Source: Antilocapra americana (lineage: Eukaryota; Chordata; Mammalia; Artiodactyla; Antilocapridae). From it: a stretch of DNA of 64,000 nt. Below are positions 43,796 to 55,079 of this stretch, in pieces. The notes beneath the pieces are model-generated. The model made no database searches, was not told the origin of the DNA, and saw nothing but the letters and a program-made list of their open reading frames with translations. The stretch lies in NCBI GenBank assembly GCA_007570785.1, contig ML660774.1:15514888-15578887 (forward strand). Reading direction: 5' to 3'. The translations under genes and the position numbers were made by a program. Position 1 is the first letter of the stretch. The number at the start of each line of letters is the position of its first letter.

Positions 43796-45950
43796 TTTCT
43801 AGATGAATGGTGCAGAGAAGTGATTGGCAGGTGTGATTGACATCACCATGGCAATTCTTCATAAAGGAAATTGATGGCTGAGCAAGTTGAGGGTTTGTAT
43901 TAAGAGCTTAATAATCCCCAGGCTGTTTGTTCAGGTTCTGTAACTTCCTAAGGATTTCAGAAGAGGGATACTGAATCAAATATTTTATTAGTTCGGAAAG
44001 CCTCACCCACAATATATATTTATCATTTCAATTTGTTCTTTGGCTGCCACATAGTTTAGCCCGCTGAAACATTTTATTTTTCCATCAGCGGCATTTGCGT
44101 CAGGAGCTCTGACCAAATATGACCTCGGTCAGTGCTATTCCAGCCAATAGACACCAGACACCGTGAGGGTCACACCCTGTCTTCAGTTTCCCCCTCCAAG
44201 ACCAGCTACATAATTCCAGGGGCTCGATGCAAAGTAAAAATGTAGAATCATTTGTTGAAAAATTAGGAAGACTTTCCAAACAATGACAGCACAGCATCAA
44301 AGCAAGCCAAGTCCCTTTGGCACAGCTATACAGTTTGTTCGTCAAGGGCAGCCGGGCTCCCCCTGTCTCCTTGCCCTCTCCTTCACTCATCCAGGCTGAC
44401 ATTTTCTTCTCTCCTGCTCGTTTGCAGGAAGGTGAAAATAGCTAGAAGCTTCCCCAGGCAGCCGAGTCTTACTGAATCCTCATTATTCCAAGTGAGAGAA
44501 AAGAAAAAGGCTCACTCCCCTTGCAGATTCAGGTGATGAAAGCGAACTCCATTTCTGAATGCTGACTGTACAAAATTACTAGCCTGAAAAAGTCAGAAAA
44601 CGTTGCCCTGAAAGGATCCCTGCCCTGACAGAGATGAGACTGAACAGGCTTTTGGCCTTTTCCCACTTTTTAAAATTTCTAGAGCTCTGTGCAAATGTGT
44701 CTAAGCATAGTTGATACTTAATATACCAAATCAGAGCTCTGATTGTTTTAATAATGGGAGAAACATATCTGTGGTTTCGAGCAAGCCATTGTCTTTCCTT
44801 CAAGTACATTAACAGTAATAAGGAAAAAAAGAAACGTTCTTTTAAGAAAATATTTGAGAACCAGTCTCACCATAATTCTGTAGTATGGATACAAGAAAGG
44901 CATTTGTGGTTGAAGGATTTATGTCTCTGATGGAGGATAACTTAGTATTTTGCTAAATGTACCTTACAATTGCTAGTGTTCCATGATTGTAAGAAGGACT
45001 CCATACTCAAGTAAGGCTGGGATATTCTGCTTTAGAGATCCACATAAAAATCTCCTGGATGTCCTGCAGCTTAGAAAGGGAAAAAAGAAAACAAAAAGAG
45101 AGTCTACAACCCATCTGCTCTTTGTTTAACCCAATTTTGCCCAAACACATTTAATCCCAGAATACTTTCATTGTATAGTGACTATTAAAGTCCTAGTTGA
45201 TCAAGCACATTTTGGGAAATGCTGATTTAATGAATCCATGGAGATCATTGGAAAGGATTTTGTATTGTTGATCACCTGCTCGATTTGAACCACTGTTTTA
45301 TGCCACTGACATGCCTTCACTCAAATAGAATCAGCCCTCAGAGGTACTTAATGTGGTCCTGATTTTATATACAAGGTGAACACATTAGGCGATTGACTCG
45401 GACACACAACTCTGGGTGGCATAGGGTTTCTGAACTGGTGTCTGACTCTCCAGCACAAGGCCCCTTCCTCCACAGCACTCAGAATTTACTAACAGTGGTG
45501 AAACAGGGCAGCATTAAGTATTTATAACATCTTATGAATGCATGCTCTCAGTTCTGAAGGTTGACTCTTTCATAATATACATGGAATTCTCTTGACAGAT
45601 TTTTTTTCACAAATGAAACAATAAATCTGCCTTCTCTTGTGGTTTGCCATCTGTTATGAAGCCCAAGAGAAAAATCTTCTCTTTACAGCAAAGCTTGGCT
45701 GAACAATTATACCAAGTAACTAAGGTACAGAATGCAGAATACCTCAGGAGAATCACAGCTAATAGGCTAGTCTGCATACTGTTAGATTGAAACTAATATT
45801 GAAAATGTTGTACTTCTCAGTAAGTAGGTTCATTAGCCTGTAGCAGAAATTTGCAAACTTTTATTAACCAGCTACCAGAGGTATGCCTGGGTACTAAGCT
45901 GGATCAAAATCAAAGGAAATAATCAGGTTTTCATTAACTTCTGCTCTGAT
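43796..45950. other. Mostly unique; one possible exon and a MIR-like piece
   Basis: No gene is supported. A splice-flanked 64-bp segment (44428-44491) is listed separately. 45350-45480 follows an antisense MIR-like order ('GACACACAACTCTGGGTGGC', 'AACTGGTGTCTGACTC') at low confidence. 44040-44200 has several short conserved-looking words, but conservation cannot be judged from one sequence. Confidence 0.45.
44428..44491 (+). other. Possible small exon in unique DNA
   Basis: A strong polypyrimidine tract ending 'CCTGCTCGTTTGCAG' (AG at 44426-44427) precedes 64 bp, followed by CAA|GTGAGA at 44492. One frame (phase starting at 44429) is open across all 21 codons; the others are stopped. Such short splice-like segments arise by chance, so confidence is low. 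Confidence 0.2.
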
Positions 45951-46198
45951 CCTGATTTACCCTTTAAAAAAAAATTGGCTGTGCTGGGTCTTAGTTGCAG
46001 CACATAGGATTTTCACTGTGTCATGTAGGGTTTTTCATTGTGTTGCGTGAACTCTCTAATTGTGGCTCATGGATTCAGTTGCTCCGCGGCATGTGGGGAT
46101 CTTAGTTCTCCGACCAGGGATTGAACCCATGTCCCCTGCATTGCAAGGCAGATTCCTAACCAGTACACCACCAGGGAAGTCCCCTGATTTACTCTTTA
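45951..46198 (-). mobile_element. CHR-type SINE, antisense, with 16-bp TSD
   Basis: The element at 45967-46182 has 'GGCTGTGCTGGGTCTTAGTT', 'GACCAGGGATTGAACCCATG' (reverse B box) and 'CACCACCAGGGAAGTCC'. CCTGATTTACCCTTTA (45951-45966) and CCTGATTTACTCTTTA (46183-46198) form a TSD with one mismatch. Confidence 0.95.
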
Positions 46199-46712
46199 TA
46201 CTTAAAGCTGAAAATGATGTTTGCTGTTGAGCATCTTTTCTCACTTGATCTGAAATAATTCAGTGTTTTAGACTTACTGGTTTCTCCAGATTTTCAGGAA
46301 AACTTAATTGGTGAATCATTGCACATATTAATATTAAAGGAAGTAGCCCATAAATAAAGCCAGTCTAGAATAGAGGCTGCATCAAGTAGGTGCTTGTACA
46401 AACAGCCATAGTGAGAAAGAAGAATACATGGTAAGAAAGGTTAGAATAAAGACTGCTCAGACCAGAGGTCACAGTGAGAGGAGACCCACCCACTCAGAGA
46501 AAGCTCAGTTCATGTCAGCACTTGAGGGGTAAGTGGGGATTAATTAAAGACACCAAGTGGATTGGCTGTAAAGCAATGCGTTTGAAACACGGACATATAA
46601 CTAGGAAGCGGTAGACCTAAGATTACGAGAGAAACTGCTTCTCCTAGCAGCTGGGGGCCCTGAGAGCAATGTCTCTTCTCCAGTGTGGGTTTTAGGGTAA
46701 AAGAGCATCACT
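46199..46712. other. Unassigned sequence
   Basis: No named repeat or gene. Confidence 0.45.
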
Positions 46713-46876
46713 GTGGGCTTCCCTGCTGATCCTGTGGTTGAGACTTTGCCTTCCAGTGCAGAGGCTGCGGGTTAGATCCCCAGTCGGGAACTAAGATCCA
46801 CATGCTGTTCACAGCCAAGAAACCGAAACACAAAACAGAAGCAATATTGTAGCAAATTCAATAAAGACTTAAAAGA
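46713..46876 (+). mobile_element. CHR-type SINE, sense
   Basis: 'GGGCTTCCCTGCTGATCCTG', B box worn to 'GGGTTAGATCCCC', 'CAGTCGGGAACTAAGATCC' and the CHR 3' block 'GAAGCAATATTGTAGCAAAT' with 'TCAATAAAGACTT'. Confidence 0.9.
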
Positions 46877-47448
46877 ACACAGCAGTCACCCATGCAGGAC
46901 TATTCTCCAAAGAGCCACATCCCATGAAGGTGCTGCACCAGAGGCAGCAGCCAGGGGTCGAGATGGGGAGACAAGGGCCAGAAAAGCCTATTCTGGAACA
47001 TACAGGAGACGAACCCTTCAAAACTGAAAGAATTGAAGGGGTTCTTGAGGGTGGCTAATTTCTAGCCATCAATTAGAGCCTATACAGGAAGTATCAATAT
47101 GAGTCTGTTATAGAAGCAGGCTGGAAAAGGAAGCAGGAAGTAACGATCTAGTTTGGGTTGCATGGGTTATACTGGCTGTGGTTTGTGTCTCTCCAGCCCC
47201 CGCTTCTCCTGTAGCAAAGTCCTCTCCTCCTGACCGGGGGTGTGGGCAATCACAGTGTGTCACGCATGCCCACAGGGCTCTGCGATTAATGTAGGTGTGA
47301 GCATGTAACCACGCTGGAGCCTCTTAGGATATATACTTGAGCTTGTTAAGAGCTGAATTCAAATAGTACCAAAACATTTATAATAAAGTTTGGGAAATTA
47401 AATGCTGACTATTTAGTGGAATTGCAATTCATGTGTTAGGTGCAATGA
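46877..47448. other. Unassigned sequence
   Basis: No named repeat or gene; moderately GC-rich around 47180-47320. Confidence 0.45.
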
Positions 47449-47660
47449 TGTGTGTGTGCCTAGTAGCTAAATCATATCTGATTCTTTGCAACCCTGTGGG
47501 CTGTGGCCCACCAGGCTCCTCTTCCCATGGGATTTCCCAGACAAGAATACTGGACTGGGTTGCCATTTCCTCTTCCAGGGGATGTACCTTACCGAGGGAT
47601 CATCTTTGGCATCTCCTGCATTGGCAGGTGGATTCTTTACCCCTGAGCCACCTGGGAAGT
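47449..47660 (-). mobile_element. Bov-tA SINE, antisense
   Basis: (TG)n edge, 'GCCTAGTAGCTAAATCATAT', 'GGCCCACCAGGCTCCTCTTC', 'GGATTCTTTACCCCTGAGCC' and the end 'ACCTGGGAAG'. Confidence 0.92.
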
Positions 47661-47709
47661 CTATAAATTATTTAGTGTATTGCACATACAGACATATATA
47701 AAATAATAT

Positions 47710-48435
47710 ATTTAAAACTTTAGTCCATCTGGACTATATTTTAGAACATGAGAAGCATATAACTTTTTGTCTTCAAATAATAATACCAACACCGTTTATT
47801 GAATGATTCACAATTTTCCCACCAGTTTGATATGCCACTGTAATAAAATCCTCAGTAGTTAGATTCATATAATCCATTATGTTCTTTTGGTCTGTATGTC
47901 TTAGCACATGTGTAATAGCATGTTAATTATTACTATTATGCTATATGACATGATACAAAATCTGAAAGTTCAGATTTTGTAAAAGTTCCCTCTGTAAAGT
48001 TATTTTCATTTTTCAATATTTTAAATGCCTTCCTGATGTTTTAGTTTTGGGTGTAAAATTTAGAATCATCTTGTGAAGATTTTAAAAGTGCTATTGAAAT
48101 TTAGATTGTAGTCTCATTGTATTTATGTATTGTTTGGAAGAGTTTTAAGAACCTTGAATATTTTAATAAGATTTCTGAAAATTGCATGGTTTATGTATAG
48201 GCCTAGATAAGATAATTCAAAATGCATAGTACTTCTGACTTTCTTTTTGAAAAAGCTGTCATGACTTTTTAAAATTTCAAGTTCTTTGGTTAACGTTTCT
48301 ACTAGATATTTTTGTATAAGGTTCTCCTTTATTTCCATTAGCATGGGTAATGCTGATTTGTTCTGCCAATATAAATTTATTTTAATGGTGTTTATCTCTA
48401 TTTCTAATGTATGTTTGAGTTTCTGGTGAGTTTTT
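47710..48435 (-). mobile_element. Old L1 ORF2 remnant, antisense
   Basis: The order 'ACACCGTTTATTGAATGATT', 'TTTGGGTGTAAAATTTAGAA', 'GTGCTATTGAAATTTAGATT' and 'CATTAGCATGGGTAATGC' follows antisense L1 ORF2. The open frame 48123-48440 (-), 105 codons, has L1-like composition but no intact domain. Very old and diverged. Confidence 0.6.
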
Positions 48436-48517
48436 ATCAAAGCCAGGTTCTCTAATTTTCATTTGCAGTTGCTGATATATTCCAAGAGGAGGCCAAGAGC
48501 ATATATTTGAGAATTAG

Positions 48518-48533
48518 GCTCCCCCTGCTGGTA
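48518..48533 (-). promoter_or_regulatory. CTCF-like motif
   Basis: On the minus strand this reads TACCAGCAGGGGGAGC, matching 11 of 12 positions of the CTCF core CCASYAGRKGGC. It lies in unique DNA 25 bp left of the BovB. Motif only; occupancy is unknown. Confidence 0.35.
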
Positions 48534-48550
48534 GATTTAACACCCTGCAG

Positions 48551-49594
48551 CATCTTACTCCAGTCAGTCAGATCTGACTCTGAGACCCCGTGGACCATGG
48601 ACTACAGCACTCCAGGCCTCCCTGTCCATCACCAACTCCCAGAGCTTACTCACACTCACGTCCTTTGAGTCAGTGGTGCCATCCAACCATCTCATCCTCT
48701 GTCGTCCCCTTGTCCTCCTGCCTCAGTCTTTCCAGCGTCAGGGTGTTTCCCAAGGAGTCAGTTCTTGGCATCAGGTGGCCAAAGTATTGGAGCTTCAGCT
48801 TCAGCATCGGTCCTTCCAATGAATATTCAGGGATGATTTCCTTTAGGACGGACTGATTGGATCTCCTTGCAGTCCAAGGGACTCTCAAGAGTCTTCTCCA
48901 ACACCACATTTCAAAAGCATCAATTCTTTGGTGCTCAGCTTTCTTTATAGTCCAACTCTCAGATTCATACATGACTATTGGAAAAACCATAGCTTTGACT
49001 AGATGGACCTTTGTCGGCAAAAATAATGTCTCTGCTTTTTAATATGTTGTCTAGGTTGGTCATAGATTTTCTTCCAAGGAGCAAGTGTCTTTTAATTTCA
49101 TGGCTGCAGTCACTATCTGCAGTGATTTTGGAGCCCCCAAAACTAAAGTCTCTCACTATTTCCCCATCTGTTTGCCATGAAGTGATGGGACCAGATGCCA
49201 TGATCTTTGTTTTTTGAATGTTGAATTTTAAGCCAGCTTTTTCACTCTCCTCTTTCACTTTCATCAAGAGACTTTTTAGTTCCTCTTCACTTTCTGCCAT
49301 TAGGCGGTATCATCTGCATATCTGAGGTTATTGATATTTCTCCCAGAAATCTTGATTCCAGATTGTGCTTCATCCAGCTCAGCATTTCACATGATGTACG
49401 CTGCATATAAGTTAAATAAGCAGGGTGGCAATATACATCCTTGACATGCTCCTTTCCCAATTTGGAACCAGTCTGTTGTCCCATGTCCAGTTCTAAATGT
49501 TACTTCTCGACCTGCATACAGATTTCTCAGGGACATGTAAGGTGCTCTGGTATTCCCATCTCTTGAAGAATTTCCCACAGAATACATCTTACTC
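48551..49594 (-). mobile_element. BovB LINE, 1-kb antisense copy with 10-bp TSD
   Basis: The element at 48561-49584 starts at the 3' terminus ('CAGTCAGTCAGATCTGACTC', somewhat worn) and runs to the 'GGTATTCCCATCTCTTGAAG' block. The perfect TSD CATCTTACTC lies at 48551-48560 and 49585-49594. Pieces of ORF2 remain at 48670-49020 and 48965-49300 (-). The fragment ends upstream of the RT catalytic region with a worn 'AGGCGGTATCATCTGCATA' in place of the YADD context. Confidence 0.96.
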
Positions 49595-49961
49595 TTAAAA
49601 TTCAGTTCTGTTCTATAGCATCTTGGACCTAAGAGACTGAAGTGTTAGCTGACATTTCTCTGCTACATGGCCGGCATGGATGTTAATATGAAATTTAGAA
49701 AGGCATTGTAGTTTGAAAATAGAGGTATGCTGGTATATATTTAGCAGTTAACACTCTGAGAAGCACTGATTTGTAGCATTTGCTAGTTTGGGGGTATAAA
49801 TACCTCCATCGTGGCTCACTTGAAGTCACAGATCTGAAGTCAGTGATCTGCAGCCAGAACCATTTATAACTGACTCATGATCGGTCGCGACAGGCCAGCT
49901 CCAGCACACTGCTGGTTGAGGCTGGTAAAGGCTTGAACTAGATTTTATATTTGGCATAGGG
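49595..49961. other. Unassigned sequence
   Basis: No named repeat. Two related phrases, 'GAAGTCACAGATCTGAAG' and 'TCAGTGATCTGCAGCC', sit near 49823-49855. Confidence 0.45.
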
Positions 49962-50208
49962 TATGTGGGGCTTCCCTGGTGGCTCAGCAGTAGAGAACCT
50001 TCCTGCCAGTGTAGGAAACGCAAGAGATGTGGGTTCAGTCCCTGGGTCAGAAAGATCCCCTGGAGAAAGAAATGGCAACCCATTGGAGTCTTCTTGCCTG
50101 GGAAATCCCACAGACAGAGGAGCCTTGGCGGGCCAACAGTCTACGAGGTCTCAAAAGAGTCAGACACAACTCAGCAACTAAGCACATCAACAACATAGAA
50201 TATGTGGG
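49962..50208 (+). mobile_element. Bov-A2-type SINE with TSD
   Basis: The element at 49970-50200 has 'GCTTCCCTGGTGGCTCAGC', B box 'GGTTCAGTCCC' and tail 'CAACTAAGCACATCAACAAC'. TATGTGGG at 49962-49969 and 50201-50208 is the likely TSD. Confidence 0.92.
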
Positions 50209-50969
50209 ACGCAAGAGTGCATAGTAGGAAAAAAAAAATCAAGTGCTTTAAAGTTAGGTCCAAATTTAAATCTCACTCCACTGATTTCTAGCTTTGAGCA
50301 GAATGTTCTTTGAAATTGTGTTCTAGCTGCTAAAGTGAGTTGTTAATACCTCAGCTGCAAAACTATTGTTGAAATTAAATAGGGTATGTATGCAAATGAT
50401 CTCAAAATTTTTTTTCTAATAATCTTTTCTAATAATAATATGTATCTCTGATAATGGCAAGTTAATTATCCACATCTAGACTGGAGTAAAGATAATTAGA
50501 CACCGAGATGCTCGCTGAAAGCTGAAACAGGAGCTGCCTCGCTGACAGGCGCTCCTGACCTCTGATCTCAGGGAGTTTCTAGTCTAGGATGAGCCTTCTG
50601 CTCAGTTGACCCTGAGGAAGACCTTCTGATTATAAAGACAGGAAAATACTGGAGGATTATGAAGCAGTAACAGCAGATAAATAATCTTGTATTTGGTTTT
50701 AGTTTTCTGGGTAAGAGGCAAGAGAAGGCAATTAACTGTGGAATAATGGAGATCACGTTGTCTTGGATGTCAGGTTGGGGCCCAGTGGCAGAAAGAGCAA
50801 AACACACCCAAGTCCTTGCTGTGTCTCCTGCTGCTGGACTGAATTTATTAACGGTGTTTTGAAAGTTCTTTGTGCAAGCCTCTTGGTTCCGAATTCCCGC
50901 CTGATAAAGACCCCGGTCTTCACTCACTTCTGGTTTCTGTTTAAGTATTAAAATTTGTGCTCTAAGGAG
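50209..50969. other. Unassigned sequence
   Basis: No named repeat. The frame 50568-50927 (-), 119 codons, lies in unique DNA and has a hydrophobic middle, but no family is recognised; chance is the simplest reading. Confidence 0.45.
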
Positions 50970-51180
50970 CTGGGCTTCCCACGTGGCCCAGTGGTAAAGA
51001 ATCAGCCTGCCAATGCAGGAGACACAGGAAAGCAGCTTTGATCCCTGGATCGGGAAGATCCCCTGAAGAAGGGAATGGCAGCCTAATACTCCAGTATTCT
51101 TATCTGGAGAATTCCATGGACAGAGAAGCCTGGTGGGCTATAGTCCATGGGGTCACAAAGTGTTAGACATGACTGAGTGA

Positions 51181-51182
<2 letters not shown>
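50970..51182 (+). mobile_element. Bov-tA SINE with microsatellite tail
   Basis: 'GGGCTTCCCACGTGGCCCAG', a worn B box in 'GCAGCTTTGATCCCTGG', an extra 'TAATAC' near 51088, and tail 'AGACATGACTGAGTGACTCA' running straight into the CA repeat. Confidence 0.93.

Positions 51183-51228
<46 letters not shown>
51183..51228 (+). repeat. (CA)23 microsatellite
   Basis: 46 bp of uninterrupted CA at the 3' end of the Bov-tA. Uninterrupted arrays of this length are usually length-variable in populations. Confidence 0.98.
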
Positions 51229-51230
<2 letters not shown>

Positions 51231-51348
51231 AGCCCAAGACGAGATAGGGAAGGGGTGCAAGGGATTTGGCGTGACTCTCCATATCCCAGATGGTTTGACT
51301 TTTTGCTTGTATCCTGGTACACACACTGTACATACACAACACACACAC

Positions 51349-51465
51349 TGGAGGAAGAAAAGGCATCCCACTCCAGTATTTTTGCCTGGAGAATCCCATG
51401 GACAGAAGAGCCTGGTGAGCTGCAGTCCATAGGGTCGGAAAGAGCGAGAGCGACTGAGCACACAC
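51349..51465 (+). mobile_element. Bov-tA SINE, tail half
   Basis: 'CTGGAGGAAGAAAAGGCATC', 'GAATCCCATGGACAGAAGAG' and 'GAGCGACTGAGCACACACG'; the tRNA head is missing and a CA-rich tract precedes it. Confidence 0.9.
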
Positions 51466-53717
51466 GTCTGTAGGCCGCTGAAGGCAAGCCGATCACTGGG
51501 TTACTTGGATGGACAGCCCAGCAGCCATTCCCCAGCCCAGCCTCTCGGGAGTTTCAGCAGGAGGGCTCCCGGAACACCCCCAGGGAACTGAGAAAGACTC
51601 CCTCAACAAAACGTGTCTGGTCTTCTGTACATTTGATTTCTCTACAATGTTAAACTCAGAAGATGTCAAAATGTCTTTTTTTTTCTCCCTCTGATAACTG
51701 TTTTAGACACCAGGAATGGTCTCCCAGGCTCATTTCCCCAGCAGGATTTCTAGCTGGAGAAGCCTATAGAATGCCAAGACTTTTTGGTGGGGCGGGGAGT
51801 GTGGGGGATGGTGGCTGTAGCAAAGTGCCCAGTCCTAACCACGGGACCTCCAGGCAACTCCCAACCAAGACTTTTTTTTTAAAGCTTTGTCTTTGTAATA
51901 AAAAATAAGCTGTGACAAGTTGTTTTCTGAGTCCCTAAACAAAGGGAAGAGGGGAGAGATGAAGGGTTAATGAGAGTAAAGGCAGAACAAGACTCTGATT
52001 ACCCATGCCTTTCAAGCCAGGGCAGAAGGACCACAGTCTGCCCTGATCAAAGCAAGGAGGAGGGCGGTCAGACTTCAGGAAGGACTTCCAGGAGTCAGAG
52101 AGGCACACTTGACAAGGCGATCAGCGCCCTGTAGCACCCAGGGGGCACTGCTGGTGCCCGAGGAGGCAGCTGCTTTCAGAGTGAAATCACCAGGAAGATT
52201 TTCATCTCTTGGTTATTCAGTTGTTTGACATTTATTACCATGGGATCCTCTAAGATATTCTTAAACAGCCCCCGCCCCCCTGTACCTGCCCAGAGAAAAG
52301 ACATTTTTAAACTATTTCAGTAAAAAGCATGAAATATACCTAACGTCTTTACTTAGTTAGCTCCCACTGAGCATGTCCTCACGATGATTGCAAGGAATTC
52401 AGAGAGTTCATTTTAAACTGGGTATACTTTTTAATATTTATTTTGCAATCAAACCCAAGATCACTTTGGAAGGGCCCAAAGAACACAACATGATAAAGAG
52501 ATTCTGAAAATTCCAGTCATTTTTTGACATCCCAGTTGCCACTCCAGCATGCTCTGTCCTCCTTACGGATCCTGAATGAAGTGGGACGTGAAGGACTGGA
52601 CATGGGGAGCAGCTGCCGCCTTAGAGCTTCTTTTGGAAAATCTGCCCCCACAAAGGCAGATCCCAGGAGCGTGCACACTGGATTCTGTTTCAGGTGTCAG
52701 CTCCACAAAGCCCTGAGATCCTGCCAAATACTATTCCTTTACTTCGAAGCTGTCAGAGGAGAGGGAAACAGATTTTGTGGCCAATTTTAGCTCTTTGTAA
52801 TTGACTTCCAACTCAGGAGAGGGTAGATTTTTATTTTTTGAAAGAAGATTCTTTTTCTCATTAAAAGACAATGTTTTTTTAATAAAACTTTTAGAGAGGT
52901 TTGAGAAAATTTAGGGGAAGCCTCCTTAAGGAAGAGACTTGGTTTGTGTATGAATTTAATTTGTATGCTCTTCTTACTGTTTGTTTTCATTGGAAACTGA
53001 ACTTGGTAGGTTTTTGCAAAGCATTTAGCCAAGTTTTGCTTTGGGGCTTTGGGCTGCTATTTTTGTGGCTTGTTTTATTTGAAAACTTTATTTGTTTAGA
53101 AACTGAGGCCATAGGACTTTCAACAAAATCAAGTTTCTAAAGAGGCTCTCCATTTTTTTCTCCCTACTTCAGGTCCAATAATATGGTAGAAGATTTCTAT
53201 AAATATTTTTTTTTAATCTGGAGTTGAACTTGCCCATTTTTATTTGGAAACTGAGGCCAGGGAATTTAAATATGTTTTTTGAAATCAGAATCTTTCTCTG
53301 CTTTTTTTATTCTTTATATCAGAAGATTTTTGTTTTCTTAGCTTATTTCTGTTACTTTGTTTTATATTAGAAACAATAGCATGGGAGCTTGAAACACCAT
53401 CCCACATTGGAAAACTTCAAAGGCACTCAAAAACTTTACAACCAGACTTTGGGAGGCATATTTCTGCTATCTTTGTTTTGCCGGAAAGCAGAAGCTTTTG
53501 ATTGCATGTTGTATATTTATACCATATGGTATTTCAGTGTGAGTGGCAGTTAAATTCATTCCTCCTTTATTTTACTTAACATATATTTACTGAAAGCCTG
53601 CTTGGTGCTGGATACTCCCCTGGGTATAGCAGTGAGCAAAACCAAGCCCCTGGCCCTATGATTAGATTTAGTGGATTCTGGTCGGATATTCCATTTAGGA
53701 AGGGGGGCTTTTGGTTT
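51466..53717. other. Mostly unique; short CHR and a T-rich repeated stretch
   Basis: Apart from the short CHR (51774-51876) nothing can be named. 52800-53480 is T-rich with the phrase 'GAAACTGA(A/G)' recurring (52992, 53099, 53249). The frames 51509-51694 and 52524-52790 (+) show no recognised domain. An old-repeat piece lies at about 53565-53660 ('ACATATATTTACTGAAAGCC', 'TATAGCAGTGAGCAAAACC'). Confidence 0.45.
51774..51876 (-). mobile_element. Very short CHR-type SINE with TSD
   Basis: The element at 51786-51864 (79 bp) keeps 'AGTCCTAACCACGGGACC' and 'TCCAGGCAACTCCC', the head end of a CHR SINE. The TSD CCAAGACTTTTT is perfect at 51774-51785 and 51865-51876. Confidence 0.8.
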
Positions 53718-53946
53718 GGGGCTTCCCAGGTGGCGCTGGTGGTAAAGAACTAGCCTGCCAGTGCAAGAGACATAAGAGACTCGGGTTCAATCCCTGGGTC
53801 GGGAAGAGCCCCTGGAGGAGGGCATGGCAACCCACTCCAGTATTCTTGCCTGGAGAATCCCATGGGCAGAGGAGCCTAGCAGGCTAGGTATCCATTGGGT
53901 TGCCAAGAGTCGGACACAACAGAAGCGACTTACCATGCACACACAG
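53718..53946 (+). mobile_element. Bov-tA SINE
   Basis: 'GGGCTTCCCAGGTGGCGCTG', 'GGTAAAGAACTAGCCTGCCA', B box 'GGTTCAATCCC', tail 'GTCGGACACAACAGAAGCG'. The head contains AGGTGGCGCT, which resembles the CTCF core; this head variant is frequent in the family. Confidence 0.93.
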
Positions 53947-54317
53947 TATTTATGGCTGGACAGGAGACTGAGGGTTGAAGGATGTGAGAGAGAGGTTTCA
54001 GGTTGAGCTGGAGTTGGTGGTCAGTGTTGGTTGTAGAATTGGGGTGAAGGGGTTACCACCAGGAATGGTGGGCTGGAAATGGGAGACGACGGGGAGAAGG
54101 ATGAAGTCCAGATTTGGGTATTTGGATTGAGGACTAACAGGGTCAGGGTTTCCTAATGTCATCCAATGTATAATATGGTAGAATGCACGCCTGGTTTTAC
54201 AGGTATGTCTCCTTAGTGCTGACTGGATGATCTCAAAAAGATCCCACTCTAAATGTGTAGAAGTGCCCTTCACCTACTCCAGCATATATACACACATAGT
54301 AGGGAGTGAGTTACACT
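53947..54317. other. Unassigned sequence
   Basis: No named repeat or gene; the frame 53998-54273 (-) is a chance frame. Confidence 0.4.
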
Positions 54318-54450
54318 CAATAATTCTTTCTTCATTTCTTTTGATAAATATTTACTGAGCTCATGCCTTGTGCCAGTTACTTATCCAGGCCTTGGGGCAT
54401 GTCAGTGAACAAAACAGATGAAATCCTTGACCTCAATCTAATGATGCTTA
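54318..54450 (+). repeat. Ancient mammalian repeat, class unassigned
   Basis: 'TTGATAAATATTTACTGAGC', 'TCATGCCTTGTGCCAG' and 'GGGCATGTCAGTGAACAAAA' are the same widespread old repeat as at 18.6 kb. Confidence 0.5.
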
Positions 54451-55079
54451 GGTTGAAGTGCATGTACATCTAAATAAGTACTCTTTGAAATGCATAGCTG
54501 AGCTAGAAATTAAGATAAATAAAGTTATGGTTTGCTGAGATGTCAGGCAGAGTCATATAGGGAGTTGAGTTTAATGCTTGAGTAGGGATAGGAAATTAGA
54601 CTCTGGGTCTACACACAAAAGAATTATAACCAAGACCCTCCCCACCCGCTGAAAGTCATGACATCTCGGCCCAAGGAAAATGTCACACTCTGGCACAGAG
54701 GGACCACAGGGAACCTCTGCCTCAGTGTGGGGAATCTGCAGGGAAAAAGTCAGCTCTTACTCTCAAAAGGCACAAACCAAAAGCTCACCTGAATTTGTGA
54801 TCTGCAATGCAATAGGCAGGACATTGGGAAGACTTATGAAAGTCAAGTCTAGGGAGTAAAAAGTAGGGGCATCAGGAAGAGTAGATGTAACACTGCTTAA
54901 AACGACATTCCTCCAGCCCACACCACAGAAGGGTCTCAGGGAGAACCACACCCTGATAAAGATGAGCTCCTTGTAAAACATGTCAGCTTATATAAGAGGA
55001 CACCGAATGTGAACAGGAACAGTACACTGGGAGTTTACAGTTCTGAGAACTAAGTTTAATGGAATGACAGTCAGAAAGA
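54451..55079. other. Unassigned sequence
   Basis: No gene or named repeat, though the right end may already belong to the old L1 that follows. Confidence 0.4.

Noticed and set aside
44120..44131. TGACCTCGGTCA as a hormone response element
   Set aside because: The half-sites are everted with a 2-bp spacer, not the GGTCAnnnTGACC arrangement of an estrogen response element; a single short match is expected by chance.
51183..51228. CRISPR-like or satellite array
   Set aside because: It is a dinucleotide microsatellite at a SINE tail; no spacer-repeat structure exists anywhere in this vertebrate window.
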